Shown here: positions 11,020 through 24,100 of the stretch, piece by piece
Position numbering within the stretch: the first letter of the stretch is position 1
Layout of the letters: each line of letters starts with the position of its first letter
Assembly (NCBI GenBank): GCA_029207755.1
Contig: JARCOQ010000007.1
Coordinates: 38,893,656 to 38,957,655 of the forward strand
Direction of reading: 5' to 3'
Length of the DNA: 64,000 bases
Source: Chamaea fasciata
Taxonomy: Eukaryota; Chordata; Aves; Passeriformes; Sylviidae
Translations under genes and position numbers: made by a program
The notes under the pieces: model-generated
Databases searched by the model: none
What the model was told of the DNA's origin: nothing
Seen by the model: the letters and a program-made list of their open reading frames with translations, nothing else

Positions 11020-14000
11020 AGTGGGATTGCTCTTGTCTTATAAGAACATGGAAGGAAGAGTAAAATAAAGGATCTCACCTCTTATACATTGTAGGATTGT
11101 GATATCATGAGTTTGAGAACCCTGGATCCTGACTTTACTCAGGATTTTATAAAGTTGTTTGTAGTTCATCAAGCCTAATAACTCTTATAGATTTCTGTTT
11201 TTTTCTGGCTTCCTCCTGTTAAAAAGTCTCTACATTTTACAGGCTATTTTATGAATCCATTTCTGCGGCCATTCTTAAGATTTATCTGTGTTGAACAAAA
11301 TTTGCTTATGTCTGATGTATTCCTATATTTTATCTTTTCACAGCAGTTGGTGGCTTATAGACACCAAGATACAATTAGATTGGTTTCCACCATCCCAAAT
11401 CAATAAGCCCCAGAATTTCTTGCTGTTAAGTCCAGAACACATGCTTTAAAACAAGAATGTAATATCCAGTTCTCCTATGTTCCCATTAAAAAGTGCTTCT
11501 AACAACCATAAACAGGCCACACCAGGAAACATGAAAGCAGGTTGCGCAGTATAAAAGTAGCGTCTCATGTTCTGTGTTAATCTGGATGTATCTGTTTGCA
11601 ACAGCAAAATGTGGCTTATTACTGCATGTCAGAATTATTTGTAGCTAGGGACAATATAGGCGAGTGACTGGAAGATAGATGGATATTATGCATAGCCAAT
11701 TAAACAGCTTTGAGGTTCAAACTGAAGTCCTTCTAGCACACACAGCAACAGCAGTGTTCTGTAACTGCCATTACCTCTTTTGGTGTCACTTGCACAGCTC
11801 AACCACAAGGTTTCAGAAAATTTTTCTAGCTTTAGAAAAGAAAGTGAGATTTCTGAACTGCCTAGATTACTTAATACATATTTTCCAGATTCTTTGACTC
11901 ACAACTGGTATTTGCAATGGTTTTCCATCGTGCTAAAAGCAATCATCAGACACAATAAATGATTAATATATGTGGTATTTGTACAACAACGGCAGCTTGA
12001 AGTCCATCCTTGCAATTTTAATGGTTATTGCAATTAATTCTGTGTTTAGAAGGATCACAAATAATGTTTGGCATTGTAATACAGGAAGACTAAAGCAGAA
12101 TTGTTTGCTGAAATATGCTTCACGCTGTCATGTCTAGGTCTGCAGAACAGTTTGTAATGACAGAAAAACGTCCTGCAAGGTTCCTTATCATCATCTTTAC
12201 AAGATGATGTGTATGTCCCGGTCACTGTATCAATGAAGAGCTCTGTCCTTAAATGCTCCTCTTTTCAAGGTCCCAGGAGAATACAGGGGGGCCAGGAAGG
12301 GAGCAGAGGTGTCTGAGTTTCCTGAGATGCTTGCGGGGCCCAGCTGCCATACACATTTCAGAACTTGTCTCCTCTTACCCAGAGCCACCCAAGTAGTAAG
12401 CACACTTTCTGAATGAATGAAATTTGGGGCTGTATTTCACCTGAAACTATTATTGGAAGCTGCTGGTTTCGTTTTTGCTCATTTGTCTTTGAAAGGAGTT
12501 GGTAGTTCCAAAGAAGTGGTTATTTTCCTTTTTACACCTCCTTTCCCCACTCATATTCAGAGGACCATAAGTAAAGGCCAGGCCTTCACAACTATGTGAA
12601 ACATAACTTCTGGAGTATTTTCTGGTCTATGGTGGACAGCTTACATTGCCTTTGTCTCTTCTGCCACCCAGCTCTGCCAGTAGACTCAGAGAATGTCACC
12701 AGCATGACACCACCCTTCCAAGAGTATGTGGCAAGAGCACATGGCAACTGGCATTCAGTCTTAATGCAAAGTGTAGGAGAGATGTCTTACTGTAGCCAGG
12801 TTCCTCCTCTGAAAAACAGCTTTGATGATGATAAAGTACTTGTCATTTAGCCTGTGTAGTTACTATACTGATACAGATGAGGTCCTGATTTTAAAACACA
12901 CATAGTTAGAAGGAAATATCTACAGCCCATAATAAATGACCACTGCAGACAGGGTAGAGATGTATTTATGGCTTATCAGTACTGGATGTGTTCTCTGAAT
13001 GGACCGGTTTTCATTAGAGTTGCTACCACTCCTTGTCTTGCTTTGGAAGGAAGTTAGAGGCTGTAAGGTCATCCAGAATACTTAGTACATAGACCAGCCT
13101 AAATATGTCATTACTTCCATATCAGAACATCATAAATGCAGGAAGATTTTTTCAAGGGATTTAGAATTTTGTGACTACTCCCTATCCAGGCATTCTCATG
13201 AAATTACTTTCCTTTGCCTGTTGTGCTGAGGTTGATCAGGAAACCTGGTAATGGGCTAAGGTTTTGCTGACATATGGAATTCAAGCTACTCTGAGAGTGG
13301 ACATGGAAGGAGTCATTCCTGGTCACAGAAGGGATCTGTGAGTAATACTGTGAGTAAGTTTACAGTGAGATTACTGTAGCCTGCCTAATCTCACTCTCAT
13401 GGGAAGTCATGAAGCTCTTACTGTACAGATACTTACTAATATACTATATAACATATAAAAATAGTAGATAAAAGAGTCTGCTTCAGCAGTGTGCCAGGTT
13501 TTAAAGCTCTTAAATAAGGAAGAAAACTTGGCGGTTCATAGACTAGGCAGGCCAGTGGAAAAATCAAATGGCCCCTGGAGCAACACCATTTCTCTGTAGT
13601 GTGGGAACCTGACTTTAACATAAGTACTTTCTGATTCTTATAGCCACAGGAATCTAGGCAACATCCAGTCAGGGCCAGAAGCACTTCTTTCTTATCTCAT
13701 ATCTTGGAAATAAGACAGGAATCATAACACTGGGTAGAATTATTTTGGGATCTATTTTAGCAGACATATACAAGTGTACCATTTATGAACAAATATGTAT
13801 ATTTTAAAAAGTTTGGTTCTGCTGACTGGTACTATCATAACTGATTGAAAAGATGTATCAAAAAGCTGCTATGTGAAATCTTAACACTCACTACTGTTGC
13901 ACTTTAAAACGTCTCTGTGTTTGTGCTTTTGGAAGAAAAAAAGTCTTCCTAAATATTTTACCAGTTCTCTCTGTGAGACCTCAGTGCGGAGGCCCTTAGG

Positions 14001-17000
14001 CTGAGAATGTGCATTTACAGGCAGAACACCTCCCATAGTCTCTGAAGGTACCACTGAGTTAGACAGGCTACTAATCTTGTTCTAGATTTTCAGCAGTGGC
14101 TCATGTTTTCCTGACTGAAATTACTAATGGGCTTTGGCACTATTTGGAAATATATGCCACAAACTACAGTTTTCTGTGTCCACAGATCCTAGCCTAAACT
14201 AGGCTGCATGCATGAATGTTGCTTTTTAAAAAATATTGTGAATGCCCTAATTTTCCCCATAAATTATTTCCAAATAAATATACTAAAAGTGGGTTTCCTC
14301 AATTGCCATTTTAATTTTTGAGTTGACTCCTGTGTTTTTCTAACAATTTCTTTTCAGCATTTAACCCAGCATAGTTCTGACAATTATGAAGTTGTCTTAT
14401 TCATGTAAATCATTAAAACAGTGCCCTTTCCTGCCACTGGTGCAGTGGACAGTCTCAAAAGGTTTTCTTCCAATTACATGCCCCACTGGGCCCTTCCTAA
14501 TTTAAATATCCTCTCATGTTTCTCATTTTTCCTTTGTTCTAAGTTGTCAATGTAACTACTCAGTGAAGTCAGGTTGTGTCAGGAATCATGGTAGGTATTC
14601 CCAAGAGATGCTGTGCTTTTTTAAATGCTGAAGCCTGAAAATCAATTGGTTTTAAAAGGGGATAACAGAGGAGTTTTGTGTGATTCTTCACCTCCTGGCA
14701 GGGATTCTGTGTGGCTGCACTCTGGGTTTTATGTAGCTATAAATGTAGTTACTCAGCAACACAGCTTGAGACTTACTCTTTAATTTTTGTCTGTGTTTAT
14801 TACTCACAATCACAGAGAAAGGTTTCATTTTACTGGGCACTGTGCAAATAATACCTGGGTTCCACAAATGTCCCCCTCCATGTCTTGCAGGTGAACAAGC
14901 AGCCAAGCAAGGGCTAAAAAAATGTCATCTGTGAAACTCAATTGCTCACTATTAAATTGGCTAAATTCACCTGAATGTCAAACAATCAAAAGGTTTAGGA
15001 AATATTTTTACAGCCCATATGTCAATGAGTGTAATTCATCTAGAATTAATAGCTGATCAGCTAATAGCTGAAATATCTGCTCTTAAGAAGCTCCTCTTTT
15101 TTCCAGAGTGACAGATCATGTCGCATCACTTCTGACATCATTAAGGGCTGTCTCTGAAAGTGACATGTTTCAGCAGAAAATTTTAAGCAAAAATAGAGGT
15201 GAGCATCCTGCAAAAAATTCCTTTGTTCTGAAGTTTTTTATTACTGAACTGCAATTGAAATGCACTGCATGGGGAAGGACGAGCACCTGCTTCTACACTG
15301 AACTGCATTCTGGAGGGGATTGCTCACAGCCTTTCCATGAAGAGTGGGGCCTCATTATGTGACTGCTATTGGTCACAAGCTGTGGCATAGTTTTACTAAA
15401 TGCAATCCTTCAGGGCACACAATCAATTTTTTCCAGTATGTTGGTTGTTGCCCCATTGCACAGGCTGTGTCTGGCCCCTCTGAATTTTGCAGCAATAAAA
15501 GGAGTTCAACTTCAGACCTTCCTGTAGAGGCTGACTCCAGGGTAGCAGGGTCACCTCTTGGTGGTCAGTGTCCTAGACTGGCTTGTGCAGCATCAAGGAA
15601 TTACTGCTGTAGTCTCCAGGGCTCTATTTAAATCAGTTGTGTGTTATCTCTACGTGTGGGACATATATCCTATGTGCTGATTTGGCATAAATTGTCACAT
15701 CACTTCAAATCCTATCCTCTTCAGGACTACAAAAGTGCTTTGACTTATTCTGATGTCAAGAAATGCAAAATCAGATTTGCAGCATTTTTTCTCTAGTCTA
15801 GAGAGAAAATTTCAGAAGTTTTCTTCACAGGAGTTTAAATATATAATTGAATTGTCCTACCCTGTAGGGTCACTCTTTTTTTTTTTTCTTTTCAATAGTG
15901 GAACAGTCAGCTGTCTGTATACAGTTCAAAATTAAATGCTTACAAGTCCTTGACTAGTGAACTTTATTATGGAGATGGAAACCTGCCAGCAAGAAGTCAG
16001 GGTTAGCCAATATTTGTCTGAAGTCCTAGAGTTACCTCTACAGCAGTTGAGATCTGTGTTGTGGGCACTAAGAGGAATGTGATTTTTTTTTTAAGAGAGA
16101 AGAGTGAGGGCTTTACACAGAGGCAGTCAATTATGCAGTTTTCTCGAAAATGAGCCAATCACTTATTTTAATGAGGTGAATTTCAACCTGGATATAAATA
16201 TGTCCTTGACATTGTTTAGTAGCAGTGAAATTATCTGAGCAACCTGTTTAAAGAAAAACATCAGACAAACATCTACCTCGACAGGGAAAAAGACTCTAAG
16301 CAGGGTGCCTTGCTAAGCAAAACCGGTAACAGCTTACATTGCCAGGATTGAGTTAGCTTCAGTTCTGTGAGAGTATTTGAGGCAATCAAGTTGCAACTGA
16401 TGAATGCAAAGCTACAAGGTTCAGAGAAGAGCTGTAAGAATTGATGATAAAGTAACAAGCATTGTGTGATCACACTGGGATTTTTTTCAGCACTGTTATC
16501 TCTAGGAAGTCTGAAATTGTAATGTCAGCTGGTGAGTGTCATCTTTTTGTCCTCTCTCTTGTTTTTTTTTCCTAATTTGAGGTATTTGGAAATACTCTTC
16601 TAATTTATAAATAGTTCTAAATTTAATTAGGAAAGAGGTATATTTGTGGGAAGCCCAAATATTTATTCACTATAAAATTAGAAATCTCAGCAAAGTTTGT
16701 TTCATTGTATTAATTACGATAAAAATATCCACTAAGCCACAGCTATAAGAACAAAAGCCAGGGTTTCAAGTGTATTTTGACATTTAACTCAGATTGAACA
16801 TGCCAGGAAATAGATACCTAAGTATATATATCTTAATCCACCTTGACAATCCGTGAAAAAGTTAGGGGAGTAGAAGGAAAGATTTACTAGCTGCATTTTT
16901 CAGATAAGGATTAGAGACAGGGAGTTCAGTGTTGTGCTGTCCCTTTTGAAATATCCCAAATACTTAGATTTATGGTGTACAGGTAATGGCATATCAGAAT

Positions 17001-17249
17001 GGCTTTTTCCAGCAAGAAATATGGCCTCCAAAAAGCCCCCAGTTTTCTTGGGAACATGATTTTACACATCTAATTATTTTTTTCATTAGGAAAGAAAGTG
17101 TGAGCCAGCTTTGTCTGTGTTGCACCAGATCTTGATTTATTAAGTTCTTTGACATCATAAGGTTCTTTAGTGCCATTTCATCTTGATTTAGGAAAGAATT
17201 TTTTTTTTTTTTAATTGAAGACAGTCATTCACTGTAACAATATTCCTAG
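11019..17249. other. Non-coding sequence, no firm feature
   Basis: About 6 kb without a recognised gene. Short open stretches (for example 15108-15362 and 15344-15631) lack recognisable domains. Around 15340-15600 a CCAAT-like ATTGGTCA followed by an AATAAA at 15494 looks faintly like an LTR, but ends and target duplications could not be found. A 14-T run lies at 17199-17212. Confidence 0.5.
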
Positions 17250-17400
17250 GGACTTGGTAGAGTCCAACCACTGGAGGATTTCAAAGGTGCATTTGGACAG
17301 GGTCTCAGATAATCTAATTTACACTCCCTTTTCCAAAAAATGTTGGAAACCAGATGATATTTTGAGATCCCTTCCAGCCTGTGCTGTTCTATTATTCTAG
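17250..17400 (+). mobile_element. CR1 LINE 3'-end fragment (sense)
   Basis: About 150 bp resembling the CR1 3' untranslated end. In order, it shows a GTAGAGTCCAACCACTGGAG block, TTCAAAGGTGCATTTGGACA, an ACCAGATGAT block, GAGATCCCTTCCAGCCT, and the terminal octamer-like TTCTATTATTCTAG. CR1 copies are normally 5'-truncated like this one. The left edge is approximate, and no ORF2 sequence remains. Confidence 0.8.
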
Positions 17401-18029
17401 GATAAACGACAAACTTTTTGTCATGTATACCATTCCATCTCTGTAGTGGAGCTGTATTTCTTACTGCAATTATTGGAAGCAATATCTCACACTTTCCTCT
17501 GATTTTCAGCTTTCATTTATTTGGGACACTTTATATTTATTTCCTTGAGTTTCAATTCTGGTTTGCTTTTGCTAGCTGTTTTCTCTCCCTAGTGTTTAAA
17601 CCTTGAGATATTTACAGCATTTAATAACAATACTGCTCAGTGTTTTCTAAGCATGATATAGTCTTTTTACATTCTATGATCATTCAGGTTTTTAAAATTT
17701 GATACATTTTAGAAGAAACAGATTTCACATTAATCAGGATTTTTTTTAAATTAAAAATTAAGTATGTCATACCAACTCAGTTTAAAATATCTAGCTGCAT
17801 TTGACTGGCATTTCACTTCCCTATGGAAGAGGCTTTTTGGAAATTCACAATCTCTCCTCAGAGCTGTACTACCAGAAAAAGAATTTAGTTTTCTTGTAAT
17901 TCATTGCGTATATCTTCAAATAAAATGGTGTTTCATCACTAGAGGCACAAGTGTCTATATATGTTGTGGAAGAAAACGCTTTGACCAGCATGCACTGAAG
18001 ATGAGGAAAAGGAGAAGAAAACTGTAGAA

Positions 18030-18180
18030 GAGTTGGGTTGGAAGGGACATTTAAAGGTTATCTAGTCCGATTCCCCTGCAACGGTAGGGTCCTGTCAAAC
18101 CTGAACTTGAATGTCTCAAAGGATGAGGCATCTACGTTGCCTTCAGACAACATATTCCAGTGGAATGCAACTTTTCCATT
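18030..18180 (-). mobile_element. CR1 LINE 3'-end fragment (antisense)
   Basis: The + strand reads GAGTTGGGTTGGAAGGGACA then TTAAAGGTTATCTAGTCCGA and CCCCTGCAACGG, which is the reverse complement of the characteristic CR1 tail. The terminal ATTCTATG octamers expected at its left end are missing or decayed. It decays into unrecognised sequence after about 18180. It lies 630 bp from the sense CR1 tail at 17250-17400, in the opposite orientation. Confidence 0.85.
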
Positions 18181-21100
18181 TGTTCCAATTGTTTGCCATT
18201 ATTTTTCACTTTCAGGTTCTAAGTTTATGCCAAGATTTGGACTAGATGGACAGAGTTATTTTTTTATTCCTGCATAGAGAGTTTACTGTACAGTGCAGTC
18301 TGTGGACTGATTTTCCTGTTCACCATTTTATTTCTCTTGATATTTGCCTAAATTGGTTTACATCATTTTCATCTCTTCTCTTCCTCTGAAGACTCTGCCA
18401 GGATTCATATGCTTCCAGTAAACCCTCATATAGCAGAAAATACAACTGCTACAACTTATTTTTCATGTTTGGCCTATGTAATTCTTTTAATGACTTCTCT
18501 AGTGGTAAGCAGGGAGTGAATGATCTTACAAAAAGACTACTCTTCACTTGATTCAGTATATTCTTCATTTTAGACCTGCATCATATCACAGGTCTCAGAA
18601 ATCACACAGACTCACGGGTTTACTTGCGTCCTGTGGCAAATGGGGTCATGTCTAGGACAATATCATTGTTTCAGAAAGTGTAGCAATTTTTAATCAAGAT
18701 AGCTAAACAGGTCAGAGTCAGCAGGGACATTTCTAAAGCTATAGAGTTCTAGTTGCTGCTTATTTTTCATATCCCTGTCTCAAAGTGAATGCAACTAGCT
18801 GTGAACTGAGGGGAACATATCCTCCCTACCCCCCTGCCAAGCAGCCCACTGTCTTGTAAGATGAGTCAAACAGAAAGCTTCATTTTTCCAATGCAAATTT
18901 TCCTGTGTAATAGCAACCTTAGCCTGGTTCTTCTCAAAACATTAGCAGAATTATTTTTTGAAACACAGGGAGATGTTGGTTGATTATTTTTGGGCTGGAA
19001 ACCCTGCTTCAAGCTTTCTTCCAGTACAAATGGGCTTCCAGAATTATATGGCAGAAAGCCCAGAAGGCCAGTTCCAATGAGAAAGATTTCCAAGGTTCCC
19101 AATTCTGCAGAAAATTTTCCTGCTTTGTGTTAGAGGAGCCAGTGATAAAAGGCAGAGATTAAAAAATCTGATTCAGGCTTGCTGACACTCCATTCTCTAG
19201 AGAAGACCATGAGAAAATGTCAGTTTCAGACTGAAAAACCCTGTTTACTCCTCATTGCAGTCTACTGTAATTAACAAGGCAGAAAATTTGTAGCATGAAT
19301 GAGATGATTTGCCCAAGCCAAATGGTGCTTTTCTGCCAAACCTTTCCTACCACCTGACTGGTGCAAACCCACTCTTTGGACAGCCTTTATCTGAGCATCT
19401 CCCACAGCCTGAAATAGATATACTGCATCTTTAACTCCATTGTGGTAACTTTTATATCTTTATGGAACACTTGAATTGCTCTAGTTTGACAATTAAAAAG
19501 AAGAGATAGGCAAAGCTAGTGCAAATTTGGAAGCCTCAGCAATTTCCCTGCAGTAAAATCAAGTAGCATGTTCATCCTGCCTTTAAACAAGCAGAATAGC
19601 GTATTGCACAAATTGAAAGTCATTTATCTGAAAGCTGCGTGAGATACCATGAGATACTGGTATTAAAAAAGTACCTTAGATATCTTATTCTTTTATTGTT
19701 CAAAACAATCCATGTTTAGTTTTTTAAGCATTTGACCAACATTCAAAACAATTTATAGGAAAATCCTGTGTAAATTTCCCAGTAAAACCCACATCATATA
19801 ATCACTACTTCTAAATCAGTAATTGTAATTTATGCTTCATAACCTTAAGCACATTGAATTATCCTTCCCTTCAAATTCACTTAGCTGATCAGCCTATATA
19901 TGTGTATCATCATGCAAATACACCACTGCGTGCATTGACCATTTTTTTTCTCAAAAAATGTTCGTATGAAGAAAACATTACTAATGTGAGGGTTCCACTT
20001 CAAGGTGAACAATTTTATTCAGAATTGCCTTCAGAGGATGCTTGATCTTTATTTGAAGTTCCTAAACACTTTTTTTGCAATATTCCCATGCCAAAGTAAG
20101 TTTCAGGGTTGATTAACATGCAGACCTGAAATTTAATGCCTTTTCTTTGTCAATTTAAATTTATTGGCTACTGACTGGGATTATCTTTCGCCTTTTAATT
20201 ATTACATCTTTTATATGGGTAACACAAAAATCTGGCAGACTACAGTCAGAGTTAGCAAAAGTAAACACAGGAAACATTGCGTGTCGTAACTTCTGATGAA
20301 AAAAAAAGAATGACCAGAAATATTATTTGATTTGCTCATATTCATGACAAAGCATGGATCAGCAAACTATGTTTGTTTCTTGTGGTCTATACCATACAGT
20401 TGCACTCACTTCAGGATTCTTTTCAGAAGTGCAAACTAGCAAACATCCTTTGGTCACCTGCGAAGGGCTCATAGTAGCTATATAGTGATTTAAAATTCAA
20501 TTGTTTTCCTGGAATATCTTTCAGACATGTACTGCAAAATAGTGGGGTTTTTTTCAACTTTTGCTGTAAGAGGTTTTCAAGGTCTTAAATGACCAAGGAG
20601 TGGTGTGCCATAGCATCTGTGATTGGAATAGAACAGCAGAGCACAAGCATCTGTGGGAAAGACAAAACGAAGGCTCCGGGTGTTCAGAAGAATGGAATCC
20701 TCATAGACAGCTTCGGGGGAAAACAGAGAAAGACAGAAGCCTTCCCAGATGCTGAACCAAACACTTTGTGTTCATTTTGTTTCATGTTTTGCTTCCACAG
20801 CCTTCATTCTTACACTGGCTGGGAATTTCACTTTTATTAAAAAAGTAAATTTGCCTTGGAATCAGCTGTGCCTTACAGAAACCCAGCAAGGGGTGCAGAC
20901 ATTAGGCACAGAGAACAGAGGCAGTTGCCAAGGAGAGAAGAGTCACAGGATGAGTGTTTCTGATGGCACCGTTGGGGTTTGACACTACTCTCTGATGGCT
21001 GAGCACTGCAGATGCTGTTATGAGAGCAAAATGTTACCACAGCACAACTGCTGCTTCTCATCAGCATCAGAACAGAAAAATAAAGCAGAGTCATGCACAA

Positions 21101-24100
21101 GTTGCACTGAAGTCTATTGTGAAGACCTGTGTATTTTTACTGCTAATAATAAAACATTGTTCTTCATACAAATGCCTCATCAACCTATTATCCTAAGGAA
21201 GGGGTGAGTTCATGGAGCCTGGAATTTATGTTATTTCAATAATAGCTGTGGATGCTAGAATGAAAACATTTTAATGCTGCAGAGGGAAATGTCATGACAA
21301 CAATCACTAATGTAGTTTTCACTGTATTAAGCCACAAGATATGCTGCAAAATGAATATGCTCCATATATTGCTAGGCATGCCCAGGGCCACAAGCAGCAA
21401 CCTTTATTTAAAGCAGGTTTTAGGGGTGACATTTATTAAAATAAATTTTTAACTTAACATTTTTCTGAAAAATTCTAGCATATTTTGCAGATCAGTGAGC
21501 ATTTTTTTCTCATTTTTAAAAAATATGAAACTGGCAGCTCTTGGACCCAGGTGACACAAGTTCTATTTCTATGGCTAGTGTTTGTATTTTACAGGCTTAT
21601 AATCCTGTGTAGGTCCTGTTCATGTTTCTGTTCTGCCTTATAACCAGAACCTGTTAACCCAATAAATGGTAATGAAGAAGGAGATTTGAAATACTTTGGC
21701 TTTGATTTTACTCTCTGGGAACCTACTCACTTTTTTTTTGTCCTCATTTGCACCAGTTAATATTTCCCCTTTGTAGTTGTGTTTATTTCTGTCAAAAATG
21801 GATTTCAGAGTTTATTTTGAGCATGCTGCAATATGCAGACAGGGCCTCACTGTTCCACAGCTTGAATTGATCCAAGGTTTCATTACAAACTTCCCTATTA
21901 ATAGGGCACACCTAGGACCCAGTTTATCTCTCCCATTAACCCATGTTGCTCCTGACAACATTAGAGCTCTGTAATTCTTTACATGCACCTATGTAGGTTA
22001 CAGGCAAATCCTGTTGGATTTTGCAATCTACTGTCCAGCATACACATACGTAGAGCTGATGTTTTTTAGGAATAAATGGTGTTGTTCCTGTGGTGAATAC
22101 GAGTCTGTGTGGTTTACAATGGTGTTTTAGTTTAAAAGTGTAATAGTATTTGCTATTAAACTTCACACAATGCTTAATGATGAATGTTTATGCCCAGTCA
22201 AGACATATTGTTCTAGAGAAAGCATGATGACATGTAAGAGACAGAAACACTGCGGTTCTAGGTTTGTTGTTACAGGCAGTCATAGCCAGTTCAAAGCAAT
22301 GGCTTTAATGTCTTTCCCTTCATACCCTCCAGCCAGGATGTGTCTGTCTTTCCTGGAAAATGACACAATATTTTTGCTATCTGATGAAGTAAAATCTCCT
22401 AGTAAGTTAATAGGAATTTGCTACAATACATGACTATTTATTTTTATGTCCAAGCACAATGATCAAGAACTAAATTTTTAAGCTGGGCAAAATTGTGTAT
22501 GCGCAACAATTGTTAAATGAGAGCATTGGGAAGCTATTGATACCAATCTAGTTTCCTGTGCTAGCAAAAGAGTCAGAGATTTTTTATTTATGGTTATGAC
22601 CCATGTGTCTACGTCTATCACTGCAGAGTTTTTGATCTTTATGCGTAAGTTGAGAGTGTGGGGACCAGAAGCAGACACAGCTGTACATCACAAACTGCAG
22701 AGCTTTGTGTCTGTGCTGTGCCATCCACCTGCAGCAGTAATGGGAGGGACAGTACAGGTAGAGATAACATGTATGTGGAAAAATAATGGATTTTTGGACA
22801 GTTTACAGAAAGCACTGTACTTAGAAGAGAAATACAGCCTGTGTTAAAGTTAAGCAAGATACTGTAATATAGAATAACTGTTATGAGCTCTTTCAGCAGG
22901 ACAAGCTGTGCTAAGCTAAAATGGATAGATGTGGAGGCTGAACTGCCACGAGGTAAGCACAAATGTGAGCAAGCTGGCAGTTTACAGAAGAGTCACTTGA
23001 GCACAAGCCCTGCTTCACATCCAGTGCTCTGTGGCACACCGTGTTTGATGTCCTGCCTTGGAGCAGTGCTGTCCTGTGGCAGGTATGTCCTGCCTTGCTT
23101 CCCCGACGGCGAGGCTGTGACTTTTTTATCATTAACTAGCTAGTTCTCTCAAGGTTGAGATTGCCACCTGGATCTCAGTGAGGCAAACCCCGCTTACACC
23201 GCTAGGAACTAAACCATGAAAAAAACAAATGCCTTCTTAATTCTCTTGAGGTGGTGACATCCAGCTAATAGACTTGGAAGAAGGATTTAAGAGAAGTGAC
23301 AAGTGGCTGGCACTTGTCTAACCTATTACTTTTAAGTGCCACAGGTTAATCTGTTTGATTGGAAAGCTTTAGAATTCACTTCCTAAAGAGCTCCCGGTGG
23401 CAATCAGTACAAAAGTAAAAACCACCCAAATTGTCTTTCTTGAGACCCTGACATGAATGAGAAACCTGCCCTGAAGTTTGCATTTGTGACACCACAGCAA
23501 GAAAGACTGAACAAAGTAAATATTCATGTTCAGTCTTGTAGTTTCTTTCAGCAAGTTATTAATTCCCTTTTAAAAAAAGCTGAGTTCAGATGTAAAATGC
23601 AAAAACAGAATCTGTTTTCAAAATGCTATTGAAATTTGAGTGAAGCTTCCATTCCACTGCCGCAAGAAAGGCAGCCTTATGATATTAGGAATAGATTCTT
23701 TCTGCATCCCAAACAAATCTGGAATATGTTTCTTAGGGTGATGTTAAAATGAGAGTTTGGAGGAAAGATTATGACTGTACATTAGACCAATCTCAGCCTC
23801 TGGAGCAGACATTTCTAATTTCCATGAAATTAAATTATGGAAGGTTAAAATGTTGCTTGAATGATGAATAATACATGATTCAGATATCCTGCATGCATGT
23901 TTCATCACATGAGCCAAACATGGAGATTTCAAATTAACATTATCATCCTGGTTTTTTCTCTCTACACTGCATCTTCAATACAAATTAATTAGTTTTACCT
24001 TGCTTGCCCTTTTGCTAGGGGCTTTGAATGCTGTGAATAGAGTTTCATGTTTAATGTCTGGATGTAAACTATTATGATGACAGACTGTATTTCCAAATTT

